Positions 25,963 through 34,661 are shown, counted from the stretch's first letter. The stretch: 64,000 nt of DNA from Ancylomarina salipaludis (GCF_004122035.1 NZ_SAXA01000015.1:1-64000), one strand, 5' to 3'. The notes: generated by a model not told the origin, from the sequence alone. Translations and numbers: made by a program.

Positions 25963-27203
25963 TAAAAATACATTTATCAAAAGAACAGATATTGAATGCT
26001 CAAAAAAAGCATTGGGCTTGGTTTGATAGTAATTGTTTAAAAAAACTTATTGATTTAGAGAAAGAGAAAAATATTGACAAAACATTAAAAGGATTTATTT
26101 CTGTTTTATTGAAAGACAAAACGAGGTTGAAGAATTTAATTTGTGGAACTCCAAGTGAGATTAGAAATGAAATTCAATATGTTAGAACTCACTTTGATGA
26201 TCTTATATTCTCCGAGAAATTAGAGAGTGAAGAATTAACTAAATTGGCTGAGATAAAAAAAATAGTACCAAGTCATAAGTGGGTGAGAGAAAATCAATGG
26301 GAATCTAAATATAAGGAGGTGTTTAAACTAGTTCAACAATCCAAGTTGTTTGATTCTATGGATTTAAAGGCTTGTGGTGAACCTGAGGAGTTTATTGATT
26401 TTATACGATTAATAAATACTAAACTTAAGAATGCAAATGTTAAAGGAAGACTAGAATATGTTTTTTCGTATGAAAAATTAAAAGAAAAAGGGAACTCATG
26501 GGGCGCCTATGATTGGGTTAAGATTTTGAATCTTAAAACATGTCCATATTGTAATCGTCAGTTTATTCATTATTATTCTAAAGGAGATGGAACCAAAGAG
26601 ATGCGTCCAGCTTTGGATCATTTTTATCCAAAGAGTATTTATCCATTTTTGGGAGTATCATTATTCAATTTAGTACCCTCATGTCATGTTTGTAATAGCA
26701 GTTTTAAAGGAGAAAAAGATTTCTATTTAGAACAGCATGTTAATCCTTTTGAAGAAAGATTTGGGGAAAGTGGAAAATTTGTCACAAATATCAAATCAGA
26801 GAGTATTGGAGATGATTTTAAGTATGACATTTCCTATTTAACATCTGTAAAAGATAATGCTGATTTTGATTTAACGCTCTATGTAGAATCAGATAATATA
26901 GAGTTTAAAGAGAGGATATCTAATAGTAAAGAAACTTTTAAGATTGAAGGTTTGTACAAGGAGCATAAGGCTTATGCTCATAGTATTATTAAACAAACAT
27001 TGATGTATAATCAATCTCGATTAAATGAGTTGATGTCTAGCTTTGATGGAAAATTATTTTCTGGAAAAGACGAATTAAAAGAGCTCATTATGGGGAACTA
27101 TTTGGATATTGAGAGGCAAGGGGATCATGTCCTGTCTAAGTTGACTCAAGATATATTTGAAGAATTTAAAATAGGTGATATTTGGGATGAATCAATTATA
27201 TGA
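25959..27203 (+). CDS. HNH endonuclease, PtuB-like effector, 414 aa
   Basis: The HNH core lies at residues 195-250: CPYC (195-198), Asp220-His221 in LDHFYPKS, Asn237 in FNLVP, and CHVCN (242-246). This treble-clef with two CxxC pairs is the form seen in PtuB of Septu systems and other ATPase-paired nucleases. About 190 residues before and 160 after the core are unassigned and could bind the ATPases. Length is greater than the PtuB proteins I know. It is the last gene of the defence run; a convergent terminator follows. Confidence 0.86.
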   Translation: MIKIHLSKEQILNAQKKHWAWFDSNCLKKLIDLEKEKNIDKTLKGFISVLLKDKTRLKNLICGTPSEIRNEIQYVRTHFDDLIFSEKLESEELTKLAEIKKIVPSHKWVRENQWESKYKEVFKLVQQSKLFDSMDLKACGEPEEFIDFIRLINTKLKNANVKGRLEYVFSYEKLKEKGNSWGAYDWVKILNLKTCPYCNRQFIHYYSKGDGTKEMRPALDHFYPKSIYPFLGVSLFNLVPSCHVCNSSFKGEKDFYLEQHVNPFEERFGESGKFVTNIKSESIGDDFKYDISYLTSVKDNADFDLTLYVESDNIEFKERISNSKETFKIEGLYKEHKAYAHSIIKQTLMYNQSRLNELMSSFDGKLFSGKDELKELIMGNYLDIERQGDHVLSKLTQDIFEEFKIGDIWDESII

Positions 27204-27213
27204 TCTTTAAAAG

Positions 27214-27258
27214 CCATCAACAATCCATCCAATTGTAAATTGATAGGAATGTTGATGG
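27214..27258. terminator. Bidirectional terminator between the HNH and RNase H genes
   Basis: CCATCAACA (27214-27222) pairs with TGTTGATGG (27250-27258); TCC/GGA inside extends the stem after a mismatch. It sits between convergent genes. Confidence 0.65.
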
Positions 27259-27295
27259 ATTAATAATAATTTAGTTTGTTGAAGTTAGAATTAGA

Positions 27296-27928
27296 TTATT
27301 TTCTTCCAAAATCGGCAGGAATTTCACCCCATACCTTTGTTTCCCATTTAAGAATTTTATTAGGGTATTCATTATTTTTAAGCCAGTTCAAGGCTCGTTC
27401 GATAGTGTCGAATGATTTCTTATTGTTTTCTGTTTTAGGATTATCTGTTCGTACGATTTTATCTCTTACCCATGACATTGCTGTTTTACTATCGGTGTAT
27501 ATAGGTCTAGTATCACCATTTTTTTTCATGTGAGCTAGGCAATGGACAAGAGCAATGAATTCACCAATATTATTGGTGGAGTCATAATAAGGTCCACCAT
27601 GGAAAATTAGTTTTTTAGTTTTTGTGTCTACAGCTTGATATTCCATAATTCCTGGGTTTCCACTGCATGCTGCATCTACAGAAATAGTATCAAGATTAGG
27701 TTTCCCAGCGTTATCTATTTGTTCTTGTATTGGTTTGGTTGTGGTAGTGTCTTTACCTTTATACTTTTTATAATTTTCAGAATAAGCTTTTTGTGCTAAT
27801 TCTAAATCCTTGAATGATTTATATTCAGCATCTTTAAATCCAGATACGTGCTTATTGCATTCAGTCCAATTATCAAATATTCCAGTTTTACGGCCTTTCC
27901 AAACGACGTAATATTTTTGTTTTGCCAT
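27296..27928 (-). CDS. Ribonuclease HI with viroplasmin-type N-terminal domain, 210 aa
   Basis: Cuts the RNA strand of RNA-DNA hybrids in the cytoplasm. Residues 4-50 (YYVVWKGRKTGIF, then FKSF-like YKSFKDLELA) form the viroplasmin/hybrid-binding domain, then a linker, then the RNase H fold with the full acidic set Asp85, Glu123, Asp146 and Asp206. This two-domain form is common in Bacteroidota chromosomes, but here it is island cargo facing the defence operon. It may protect island replication or remove R-loops. It may also be a carried housekeeping copy. Confidence 0.92.
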   Translation of the reverse strand: MAKQKYYVVWKGRKTGIFDNWTECNKHVSGFKDAEYKSFKDLELAQKAYSENYKKYKGKDTTTTKPIQEQIDNAGKPNLDTISVDAACSGNPGIMEYQAVDTKTKKLIFHGGPYYDSTNNIGEFIALVHCLAHMKKNGDTRPIYTDSKTAMSWVRDKIVRTDNPKTENNKKSFDTIERALNWLKNNEYPNKILKWETKVWGEIPADFGRK

Positions 27929-27987
27929 TTATAGATATTTTATCAAAAATGATACTTTATTTATACGATAATATTAATTGATAAATA

Positions 27988-27995
27988 CAAAGGTA
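27988..27995 (-). promoter_or_regulatory. Candidate −7 promoter box of the RNase H gene
   Basis: Minus strand TACCTTTG, matching TAnnTTTG, about 60 bases before the ATG. Confidence 0.4.
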
Positions 27996-28025
27996 AAATA
28001 AAAATCAAACTATGGTGTGTGGTGG

Positions 28026-28037
28026 TTGAAAATTCAA
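28026..28037. promoter_or_regulatory. Small inverted repeat, possible XRE operator
   Basis: TTGAA-AA-TTCAA lies between the divergent RNase H and XRE genes. Size and place fit an XRE dimer site, but a 5-bp arm is weak evidence. Confidence 0.3.
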
Positions 28038-28096
28038 GAATCTACCTTGCCTAATTATAATAGCATTTAAAGATTCGAATTCAACCTCCTTATTTA

Positions 28097-28330
28097 ATGA
28101 CGATTGTTAAAATATTTGGCGAAGTGTTAAGGGAAATTAGATTAGAGCAGGGATTTTCTCAAGAAAAATTAGCAGAACTTAGTAATTTGACCCCGAACTA
28201 TATCTCGTTTTTAGAAAGGGGTTTGCGTCAGCCTACCATTTCGACTTTATTTAAATTATCATCAGCTTTCAAAATTACCACAAAAGATTTCATTGATAGG
28301 GTAGAGTTGCGTTTTAACTCCAAACAATAA
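28097..28330 (+). CDS. XRE/Cro-family transcriptional regulator, 77 aa
   Basis: Nearly the whole protein is one Cro/C1-type helix-turn-helix (LREIRLEQGFSQEKLAEL, then NYISFLERGLRQPTIST). It is a typical small repressor, often with its own operator in the upstream gap. It is the last island gene, divergent from RNase H and about 400 bases before attR. It may silence the RNase H gene or other island promoters; it could also work like the controller protein of a restriction system, though it is far from hsd. Confidence 0.9.
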   Translation: MTIVKIFGEVLREIRLEQGFSQEKLAELSNLTPNYISFLERGLRQPTISTLFKLSSAFKITTKDFIDRVELRFNSKQ

Positions 28331-28346
28331 CTTTTAAATTGGAGTT
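28316..28346 (+). terminator. Hairpin at the end of the XRE gene
   Basis: AACTCCAA (28316-28323) pairs with TTGGAGTT (28339-28346); the left arm lies in the final codons. The T-tract is poor. Confidence 0.4.
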
Positions 28347-28731
28347 TATTTAATCGGAGACTACTTGAATCTTATTTTGATTTAGTAAATTATCCTGACA
28401 TATTGTCGTAGTTGAATTGTACTTTCAATTCGAAGCTTTTGATAGAAAAATTGATGGTGAAAAAGTAAGAAATTTATTGATGTTTTGTAAGTTTACCTTT
28501 TATATCAAAAACTTGTGGTTTGATAGTTCTAGCAGAAAACGTCTATTTTTTATCTTGAATGAAAATAAATAAGCATTCAAAAGAAAAAAGTTTTAGGTGA
28601 CGTTATTAGTGATTTGACCATCTGTGAATATGTAAAGCCATCTTGTGCAGTTTTTGTACCCTATTTGTACCTCATGAGTCATCAGATATCCTTAACCTAT
28701 TGTTAATCTATTTATTGTAGAATCAACTTAC
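28347..28731. other. Gene-free right end of the island
   Basis: About 385 AT-rich bases with no gene I can support. The only clear element is the right 22-bp end repeat at 28651-28672. Confidence 0.5.
28651..28672. repeat. Right 22-bp end repeat
   Basis: Identical, same orientation, to 2693-2714; two TTTGTACC units. It lies 59 bases inside attR, against 121 bases inside attL for the left copy. Confidence 0.7.
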
Positions 28732-28748
28732 TTTCTGTATCGGAAAAT
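28732..28748 (+). repeat. attR: right copy of the 17-bp core
   Basis: Perfect match to 2555-2571. The following GA would complete a TGA stop for mnmE after excision, so this end carries the original chromosomal flank. Confidence 0.9.
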
Positions 28749-28806
28749 GATGTATAGTAAAAGTCGTTGGACAGAAGTGAGTTTGGGGAAAATTATAGGA
28801 TCGAAA

Positions 28807-28841
28807 CAAAAAATCCCAAGCTCATTATCTGAACTTGGGAT
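28807..28841 (-). terminator. Terminator of the hemDL transcript
   Basis: ATCCCAAG (28813-28820) pairs with CTTGGGAT (28834-28841); on the minus strand a run of T follows. Confidence 0.8.
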
Positions 28842-28865
28842 GAGATATAAAGTCTTAAAAAAGGT

Positions 28866-30161
28866 TTAAGCTTTCATGGCTTCCAATGATTCCTTAGCTG
28901 CCTGAATGGTTTTGTCAAGCATCTCGTAAGTTAAGGAATTCGAAAGGAAATAACTTTCGAATGATGATGGTGGCAAGTAAATACCGCGTTTCAACATTTC
29001 GTGGAAGAATTTAGGGAACAGTTCATTATTAGCAGTAGCTGCGGTGTCGAAATCAACCACATCCACATCGGTGAAGAAAACCGAGATCATTGAACCGCAA
29101 CGGTTGATTCTGTATGCGAATCCTGAATCAGCTAAGACTTTATCTAAGCCTTTGTGAAGGTATTCACACTTATCAGCAAGTTCGGTAAAATGCTGTGGGT
29201 TTTCATTCAATTCGCTTAGTAGGGTATAACCTGCAATCATGGCAATTGGATTTCCCGAAAGCGTTCCAGCCTGGTAAACAGGTCCAACAGGAGAAACCAC
29301 CTTCATAATTTCATCAGGACCGGCATAAGCACCAACTGGCATGCCGCCGCCAATTACTTTACCAAAGGTTACCAAATCAGCTTTAACACCAAAATATTCC
29401 TGTGCGCCCCCTTTGGCTAAACGGAAACCAGACATCACTTCATCAAAAATCAGCAGAATACCTTCTTCATCACAAATTTGGCGCAATTCTTCAAGGAATC
29501 CTTTTTTAGGCAACACACAGCCCATATTACCCGCAATGGCTTCGATAATAATCGCGGCTATTTCGCCTTTATTGTCAGCCACAACTTGCTTGACGTTTTC
29601 AATGTCGTTGTATTTGGCTGTCAGTGTATCATTTGCTGTTCCTGGTGTAACACCTGGAGAGTTAGGTTCGCCAAAAGTACTGGCACCACTACCTGCCTTA
29701 ATCAAAAATGAATCGGAATGACCGTGGTAACAGCCTTCGAATTTGATAAATTTGTTGCGACCGGTATAACCACGAGCCACACGAATAGCTGACATACAAG
29801 CCTCAGTTCCTGAATTTACCATTCTGACCTTATCGATATTGGGAACCATATCCACAATCAACTTGGCAATATCAATTTCCAATTCGGTTGGTGCACCAAA
29901 TGAGGTTGAGTCTTCAACCTTATCCTTAATGGCTTTAATCACTGTTGGGTGAGCATGTCCCAAAATCATTGGGCCCCATGACGAAATGTAATCGATGTAT
30001 TCGTTATCATCCTCGTCGGTTAGGATACTGCCTTTTGCTTTTTTAATAAAAACGGGTGTGCCACCTACTGATTTAAAAGCTCTAACGGGTGAGTTAACAC
30101 CTCCTGGAATGTATTTCTGAGCTTGATCGAACAGTTCGGAACTTCTTTTGTATTGGTGCAT
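28866..30161 (-). CDS. hemL: Glutamate-1-semialdehyde 2,1-aminomutase
   Basis: PLP enzyme that converts glutamate-1-semialdehyde to 5-aminolevulinate in the C5 route of haem synthesis. The class III aminotransferase features are present: GGVNSPVRA near the N-terminus, [28 protein letters not shown], and the PLP lysine in [16 protein letters not shown]. 431 aa is the usual length. It follows hemD by 11 bases in one operon. Before island insertion it would have faced the mnmE end across about 120 bases. Confidence 0.97.
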   Translation of the reverse strand: MHQYKRSSELFDQAQKYIPGGVNSPVRAFKSVGGTPVFIKKAKGSILTDEDDNEYIDYISSWGPMILGHAHPTVIKAIKDKVEDSTSFGAPTELEIDIAKLIVDMVPNIDKVRMVNSGTEACMSAIRVARGYTGRNKFIKFEGCYHGHSDSFLIKAGSGASTFGEPNSPGVTPGTANDTLTAKYNDIENVKQVVADNKGEIAAIIIEAIAGNMGCVLPKKGFLEELRQICDEEGILLIFDEVMSGFRLAKGGAQEYFGVKADLVTFGKVIGGGMPVGAYAGPDEIMKVVSPVGPVYQAGTLSGNPIAMIAGYTLLSELNENPQHFTELADKCEYLHKGLDKVLADSGFAYRINRCGSMISVFFTDVDVVDFDTAATANNELFPKFFHEMLKRGIYLPPSSFESYFLSNSLTYEMLDKTIQAAKESLEAMKA

Positions 30162-30172
30162 ATTAGTCTGTT

Positions 30173-30874
30173 TTATGAGTTTAAATATTGATTACAAGTT
30201 TGTATTAAAGCGTAAACGTTGGTTTGGTCGGCCAGCATCACGTTATCTGAATAATCGACTAGCGCTGCTGCCGTTGTATAGCCAATGGCAAAGCAGGGCT
30301 GGTTGTTTTTTAGTTGATAGTTTTTGAAAAAGCTATGAACCGCACTCGGACTGCAAAAACATATGGCATCGTAGATGTCCAAATCGATTTCGGGCTGAAT
30401 TAAATGCGTTTCGTAAACCTTGATTTCCTTATAAGGTATTTCGCGTTCTTCGAAAAAATTGATTAGGGTGTCCTGACGCAGGTTGCCCGTAAAATACAAG
30501 AAAGATTCAGCGCTGTAATCTTCAAGCAAGTGTGATAAGGCTTCAGCATTGTGGCGCTGGGGAATTTCAGCAGAAAGACCTATTTCCTTCAGCATATCTG
30601 CTGTTTTTTCACCAACTGCAAAGCACTTTTTTACTTGATTAAATTGGATGTCTGATTTAATTTGTGCCAGACTTCGAACCGCATTTTGGCTGGTGAATAT
30701 CCAATTGGGATAATCCCCCGAATTGATAATATCGATGGTCTTTTGATCAAGCTGACACAAATCGATACGGATAAACGTGTGGTGATCGATCAAACAATTG
30801 AGCTTCGTCCCGAATTCAACTTGTTCTGAATTCAGGCTTCGGGTAAAAAGGATGCGTTTAGGTATTTTTGTCAT
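30173..30874 (-). CDS. hemD: Uroporphyrinogen-III synthase
   Basis: Closes hydroxymethylbilane with inversion of ring D to give uroporphyrinogen III. HemD proteins are poorly conserved. The evidence is the two-lobed alternation (LFTRSL at the start, [52 protein letters not shown]) and the operon with hemL. At 233 aa the size is normal. It is the first gene of the pair and carries the promoter. Confidence 0.9.
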   Translation of the reverse strand: MTKIPKRILFTRSLNSEQVEFGTKLNCLIDHHTFIRIDLCQLDQKTIDIINSGDYPNWIFTSQNAVRSLAQIKSDIQFNQVKKCFAVGEKTADMLKEIGLSAEIPQRHNAEALSHLLEDYSAESFLYFTGNLRQDTLINFFEEREIPYKEIKVYETHLIQPEIDLDIYDAICFCSPSAVHSFFKNYQLKNNQPCFAIGYTTAAALVDYSDNVMLADQTNVYALIQTCNQYLNS

Positions 30875-30908
30875 GTGCGATTATAATGATTCGAGTTGTC
30901 GAAGCAAA

Positions 30909-30938
30909 CAAATTTAATAAATCATCGCATTATTTCAA
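30909..30938 (-). promoter_or_regulatory. Promoter of hemD-hemL
   Basis: On the minus strand TTG (30938-30936), a 19-base spacer, then TAAATTTG (30916-30909). This matches the Bacteroidota −33/−7 arrangement, with a leader of about 28 bases. Confidence 0.55.
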
Positions 30939-31018
30939 CATGAGATTGCCTCTATCTTAGGTAAAATTAAATACGGCCTGTTAAGCGTTAAAAAACGATA
31001 ATCTATTTGCCATTGAGA

Positions 31019-31133
31019 TGAAGCTTTTATACTTTTAGTCGAATTATAAAAGGGCACTTTCATTGTTCTTTTATCAGTTGATCGTTGAATTTAGAAAGTA
31101 GTTTGTGATAAAACTGACATAATAAAAGCTTCA
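31019..31133. repeat. 12-bp inverted repeat in the hemD-relA gap
   Basis: TGAAGCTTTTAT at 31019-31030 has its exact reverse complement at 31122-31133, 91 bases apart; a nested CTTTTATA/TATAAAAG pair lies at 31024-31052. It may be a regulatory or RNA leader structure upstream of relA, or chance in AT-rich DNA. Confidence 0.35.
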
Positions 31134-31164
31134 GATTTGAGTTCTAAATTGTAAAAAGAAACTT

Positions 31165-33354
31165 ATGGTGGCTATGACACAAGAAGAAGAGGAAAGAAGA
31201 CAAATACTCTATCGATATAAAAATCTCCTGAAATCATGTAAGAATATTATTTCTCAGGATGATATCAAACTGGTTCGAAAGGCTTTTAATTTAAGTCTGG
31301 AAGATCACGAAGGCGAGCGGCGAACCAATGGTGAACCTGCTATTTTCAGGACCCTTGAAATTGCAGAGATTGTGGTGACCGAACTGGGACTGGGACGTAC
31401 ATCTGTTATTTGTTCTATGCTTTACGATATTGTTCAGAAAAAGCACATTAGCATCAAGGAAGTCAAATTGATGTTTGGTCCCAAGGTGACTCAAATTATT
31501 GAGGGCCTGGTAAAGGTTACCGAGATTTATGCGCAAAATCCGACCTTACATACCGAGAATTTTAGAAAGCTGCTTTTGAGTTTTGCCGATGATGTTCGTG
31601 TGGTACTGATTATTTTAGCCGACCGCTTGTTCCAGTTACGTAATGCAGGAAATAAGAGTCGGGAGTTACAAATTTCATTAGCTAAGGAAATTAACTTTTT
31701 ATACATTCCTCTGGCTCATCGTTTGGGTATGTATCAGGTTAAATCATCGATGGAAGATTTAGCTTTGCGTTACCTCGATCCTGAAACTTATTTTGAGCTA
31801 GAGCAGAAACTTAAGGATACCGAAGAGGAGCGTGAGGCCTATATCAAAGATTTTGTGGCGCCTATTCGTGTAGAACTGGATAATTTGGGAATAAAGTATA
31901 AGATTAAAGCCCGTACCAAGTCGATTGCTTCTATTCTGCATAAGATGAAAAAGCAGCAGGTTGAGTTCGAGGAAGTCTATGATATTTTTGCCATCCGGAT
32001 TATTATTAAAGCTTCGGAGAAGAAAGAGAAGTCAGAATGCTGGCAGGTTTATTCGGCCGTTTCTGATTTGTATCGTCCCAATCCACAGCGTATGCGCGAT
32101 TGGATAACCATCCCTAAATCAAATGGGTATGAGTCTTTGCACACCACGGTGATGGGCTTGCAAGGCCGATGGGTCGAAGTTCAGATTCGCAGTAAGCGAA
32201 TGAATAATATTGCAGAGAAAGGTTTTGCCGCACACTGGCGATACAAAGGAGACAAAGGAGATGGAGGTCTGGACAACTGGCTTCAGGATATTCGTGAGGT
32301 TCTTGAAAGCCGTGAGGATAGTAGCGTCGATTTGATTGATGATTTCAAGGCTGATTTATATAGCAAAGAGATTTATGTTTTTACGCCTAAGGGGGATTTA
32401 AAGCAATTGAAATCAGGTTCTACCTTACTGGATTTTGCCTATTCTATCCATTCAGATTTGGGTGATAAGTGTATTGGTGGAACGGTCAATCAGCGCAATG
32501 TTTCGATTCGTCAGGTTTTGCAAAATGGGGATCGGGTATCCATTACCACTTCCAATAATCAAAAGCCCAAGTCGGATTGGCTGAGTTTTGTTGTGACCAC
32601 AAAGGCTAAGAATAAAATTCGTCAAACCATTAACGAGGAGCGGGTTAAAGAGGCTGATCTGGGTAAAGAGATGCTGATGCGACGGATGAAAAACTGGAAG
32701 ATTGAGTTCTGTGATGAGAATATTCGCAAATTATTAAACCGATATAAGTACAAGTTGGCTTCCGATTTGTATTACAATATTGCCATCGAAACGCATGATC
32801 TTTCAGAGATTAAAGAGATCATGGTAAAAAAGGAGGAAGAAAAAGCCTCTGTAGAGCATAAGATCGCTGCTCCTAAAACTCAGGAAAAAGGTGGTGAGGA
32901 TGTTTTGATTGTGGATGAGAATATTGCCAATGTGGATTATACCCTGTCGAAGTGCTGTAGCCCAATTTTCGGTGATGAAATTTTTGGTTTCATTTCTATT
33001 GGGAAAGGTATTCGTATCCACCGTGTTTCCTGTCCCAATGCCAATGAGATGCTAACGCGTTATCCTTACCGTGTGGTTAAATCAAGCTGGACATCTAAGG
33101 GAAGTGCATCCTATCAGGCTGTTTTGCACATTACAGGAGAGGACGAATTGGGTATGGTAAATAACATCTCAGAGGTGATTACCAAAGACTTGCGGGTTAA
33201 GATGCGTTCCATTCAGGTAGAGACCAATGCGGGTGGTTTCGAGGGGAAATTAACGGTTGTTATTTCGAACATCGATCATCTGAATAACCTGATTGCCAAA
33301 CTGAAACAAATAAAAGGCGTAAATAAGGTATCGCGTTACGATATGGTTGTCTAG
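31165..33354 (+). CDS. relA: RelA-type (p)ppGpp synthetase, hydrolase domain degenerate, 729 aa
   Basis: Long RSH protein: N-terminal HD-like domain, synthetase (YDIFAIRI, RDWITIPKSNGYESLHT, WVEVQIRS), TGS domain (IYVFTPKGDLKQL), a Cys-rich conserved region (SKCCSPIFGDEI) and a C-terminal ACT domain. In the HD domain the first metal-binding His is Arg62 (AIFRTLEIA) and the HD pair is Tyr87-Asp88 (MLYDIV), so hydrolysis is probably lost. It therefore makes the alarmone in response to ribosome starvation, and a separate SpoT elsewhere should degrade it. Starts at 31165 or at the in-frame ATG 31174. Confidence 0.9.
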   Translation: MVAMTQEEEERRQILYRYKNLLKSCKNIISQDDIKLVRKAFNLSLEDHEGERRTNGEPAIFRTLEIAEIVVTELGLGRTSVICSMLYDIVQKKHISIKEVKLMFGPKVTQIIEGLVKVTEIYAQNPTLHTENFRKLLLSFADDVRVVLIILADRLFQLRNAGNKSRELQISLAKEINFLYIPLAHRLGMYQVKSSMEDLALRYLDPETYFELEQKLKDTEEEREAYIKDFVAPIRVELDNLGIKYKIKARTKSIASILHKMKKQQVEFEEVYDIFAIRIIIKASEKKEKSECWQVYSAVSDLYRPNPQRMRDWITIPKSNGYESLHTTVMGLQGRWVEVQIRSKRMNNIAEKGFAAHWRYKGDKGDGGLDNWLQDIREVLESREDSSVDLIDDFKADLYSKEIYVFTPKGDLKQLKSGSTLLDFAYSIHSDLGDKCIGGTVNQRNVSIRQVLQNGDRVSITTSNNQKPKSDWLSFVVTTKAKNKIRQTINEERVKEADLGKEMLMRRMKNWKIEFCDENIRKLLNRYKYKLASDLYYNIAIETHDLSEIKEIMVKKEEEKASVEHKIAAPKTQEKGGEDVLIVDENIANVDYTLSKCCSPIFGDEIFGFISIGKGIRIHRVSCPNANEMLTRYPYRVVKSSWTSKGSASYQAVLHITGEDELGMVNNISEVITKDLRVKMRSIQVETNAGGFEGKLTVVISNIDHLNNLIAKLKQIKGVNKVSRYDMVV

Positions 33355-33427
33355 TAACAAGAGAACAAAGCTGTGTATCGTCAGCTTAGGATCAGAGGAT
33401 TTTATGGCGATACGAAACCAAATAGGA

Positions 33428-33467
33428 AAGCCCTCTATAGTTCGTTTATTACTATAGAGGGCTTTTT
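33428..33467. terminator. Terminator between convergent relA and the efflux operon
   Basis: A 13-bp perfect stem (33428-33440 with 33452-33464), 11-base loop, and T-run on the plus strand. Confidence 0.85.
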
Positions 33468-33485
33468 CGTATTTAGTCGGTTGAC

Positions 33486-34661
33486 TTACAGCTGGTATTT
33501 CAACAGATCAGCCAGAGCTAACTGGTACTCTTTTTCAACCTGCAAATAAGTGTCGAAACTGTCATAAAAGTACAGGCTTTCCATAAAGTATTCGATACTT
33601 GAAATCTGCCCGTAGTCGAGTGCTTTCTTTAGGAGTTCATCCATATGATTGCCTTCCAGAATCATTCGGTATTCAGATAACGAAGCTTTAAGGCTTTGAA
33701 TCTTTCTATAGTTTTTGTGCACATCAGACAAAAGCATTTTTTCTTGGGATAGAAACTCACTTTCCTGACTCAACTGATTCAGTTTGGCAAACTTTACCTT
33801 ATTTCGGCTTTCCCAAAGTGGAATGCTAATGCCAATATTAATGCCATTGAATGCTTTGTTGATATCCGAATTGAGATATCGGTAACCTAAATTGAATTTG
33901 GGTAAAACCTGATTCTTCGCCAGGGCGGTTTGCTTTGAAGCAATATCCATATTGGCTCGCATTTGATTCAAATTAGGGCTACCATTCAAAACGTCCAGTT
34001 CAAGCTTTGAATAGTCCTTTTCAAGCACAAGTTCAGGGTACAAAGTGGTGTTAAAACTTATTGCTCGTCCACCGTTAAGCTGTTTGAGTTCCTCATTCAG
34101 ATTGCTGATTTGAGTCTCACAAAGCTGAACCTGATTTTTGATGTTCAGCAGAACAATCTTCACCTTATTCATCTCCAAAATGTTGGCATCGCCTTTCTCA
34201 AGTTTCTTCTGAAAGAATTCAACCAATTTTTGAGCATTCTCATAACGAATGCTCAATTGTGCCTTCAGTTTGTTCTGGTAAATCAGATTTAAACAGGCCT
34301 TTTGAGCAGCCAGTAGAATCTGCTGACGGCTTTGCTGTAGAAGGTTATCCAAATTAGCAGTCCTGGCTTTCTTTAGTCTGTTTTTATGCAGATATACACT
34401 TGGGAAATCAAAAGCCTGACTAATCAGAATCTCATACGGATTTCCTTCACGGTCAGAGAAGTTCTTTTCGTAGGCAATCTCAGGATTGGCTAAGTTCAGT
34501 TCTGTTTTGTAGCCAATTCGTTGTGATTCGATATATTGGTTTTGAGCTTTTAAACTCAGATTATTGATCTCAATAGCCTGCAGCACCTCTTTTAGGTCTG
34601 ATTGAGCCTGAACATTCAGACTCAATATCAGTGCCAACAGACCGATTATTAATGCTCTCAT
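33486..34661 (-). CDS. TolC-family outer-membrane efflux protein (CusC/CzcC-like), 391 aa
   Basis: Outer-membrane channel of a heavy-metal tripartite pump. A Sec signal peptide of about 19 residues ends in VQAQS. The rest is the helical TolC repeat pattern (two halves, with KLEKGDANILEMNKVK marking the first hairpin). Length is close to CzcC-type proteins. Its ATG overlaps the stop of the pump gene by four bases, so the two are co-translated. It is the last gene of the operon. Confidence 0.9.
   Translation of the reverse strand: MRALIIGLLALILSLNVQAQSDLKEVLQAIEINNLSLKAQNQYIESQRIGYKTELNLANPEIAYEKNFSDREGNPYEILISQAFDFPSVYLHKNRLKKARTANLDNLLQQSRQQILLAAQKACLNLIYQNKLKAQLSIRYENAQKLVEFFQKKLEKGDANILEMNKVKIVLLNIKNQVQLCETQISNLNEELKQLNGGRAISFNTTLYPELVLEKDYSKLELDVLNGSPNLNQMRANMDIASKQTALAKNQVLPKFNLGYRYLNSDINKAFNGINIGISIPLWESRNKVKFAKLNQLSQESEFLSQEKMLLSDVHKNYRKIQSLKASLSEYRMILEGNHMDELLKKALDYGQISSIEYFMESLYFYDSFDTYLQVEKEYQLALADLLKYQL

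Larger units (their letters stand above)
2555..28748. mobile_element. Integrated satellite-like genomic island at mnmE, 26.2 kb
   Basis: Bounded by a 17-bp perfect direct repeat, with 22-bp direct repeats just inside both ends. The left end holds a zinc-finger/HTH gene, a tyrosine integrase, an AlpA-like gene and a phage-type replication initiator. Cargo is an SF1 helicase, type I restriction-modification, a Gabija-like pair, a dual-ATPase/HNH module, RNase H and an XRE regulator. I see no relaxase, type IV secretion, terminase, portal or capsid gene, so transfer would need a helper. The island brings its own terminator for mnmE at 2604-2643. Confidence 0.88.

Noticed and set aside
21488-27203. 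Retron with Septu-type effectors
   Set aside because: No reverse transcriptase gene and no msr/msd-like inverted repeats near the ATPase/HNH genes.
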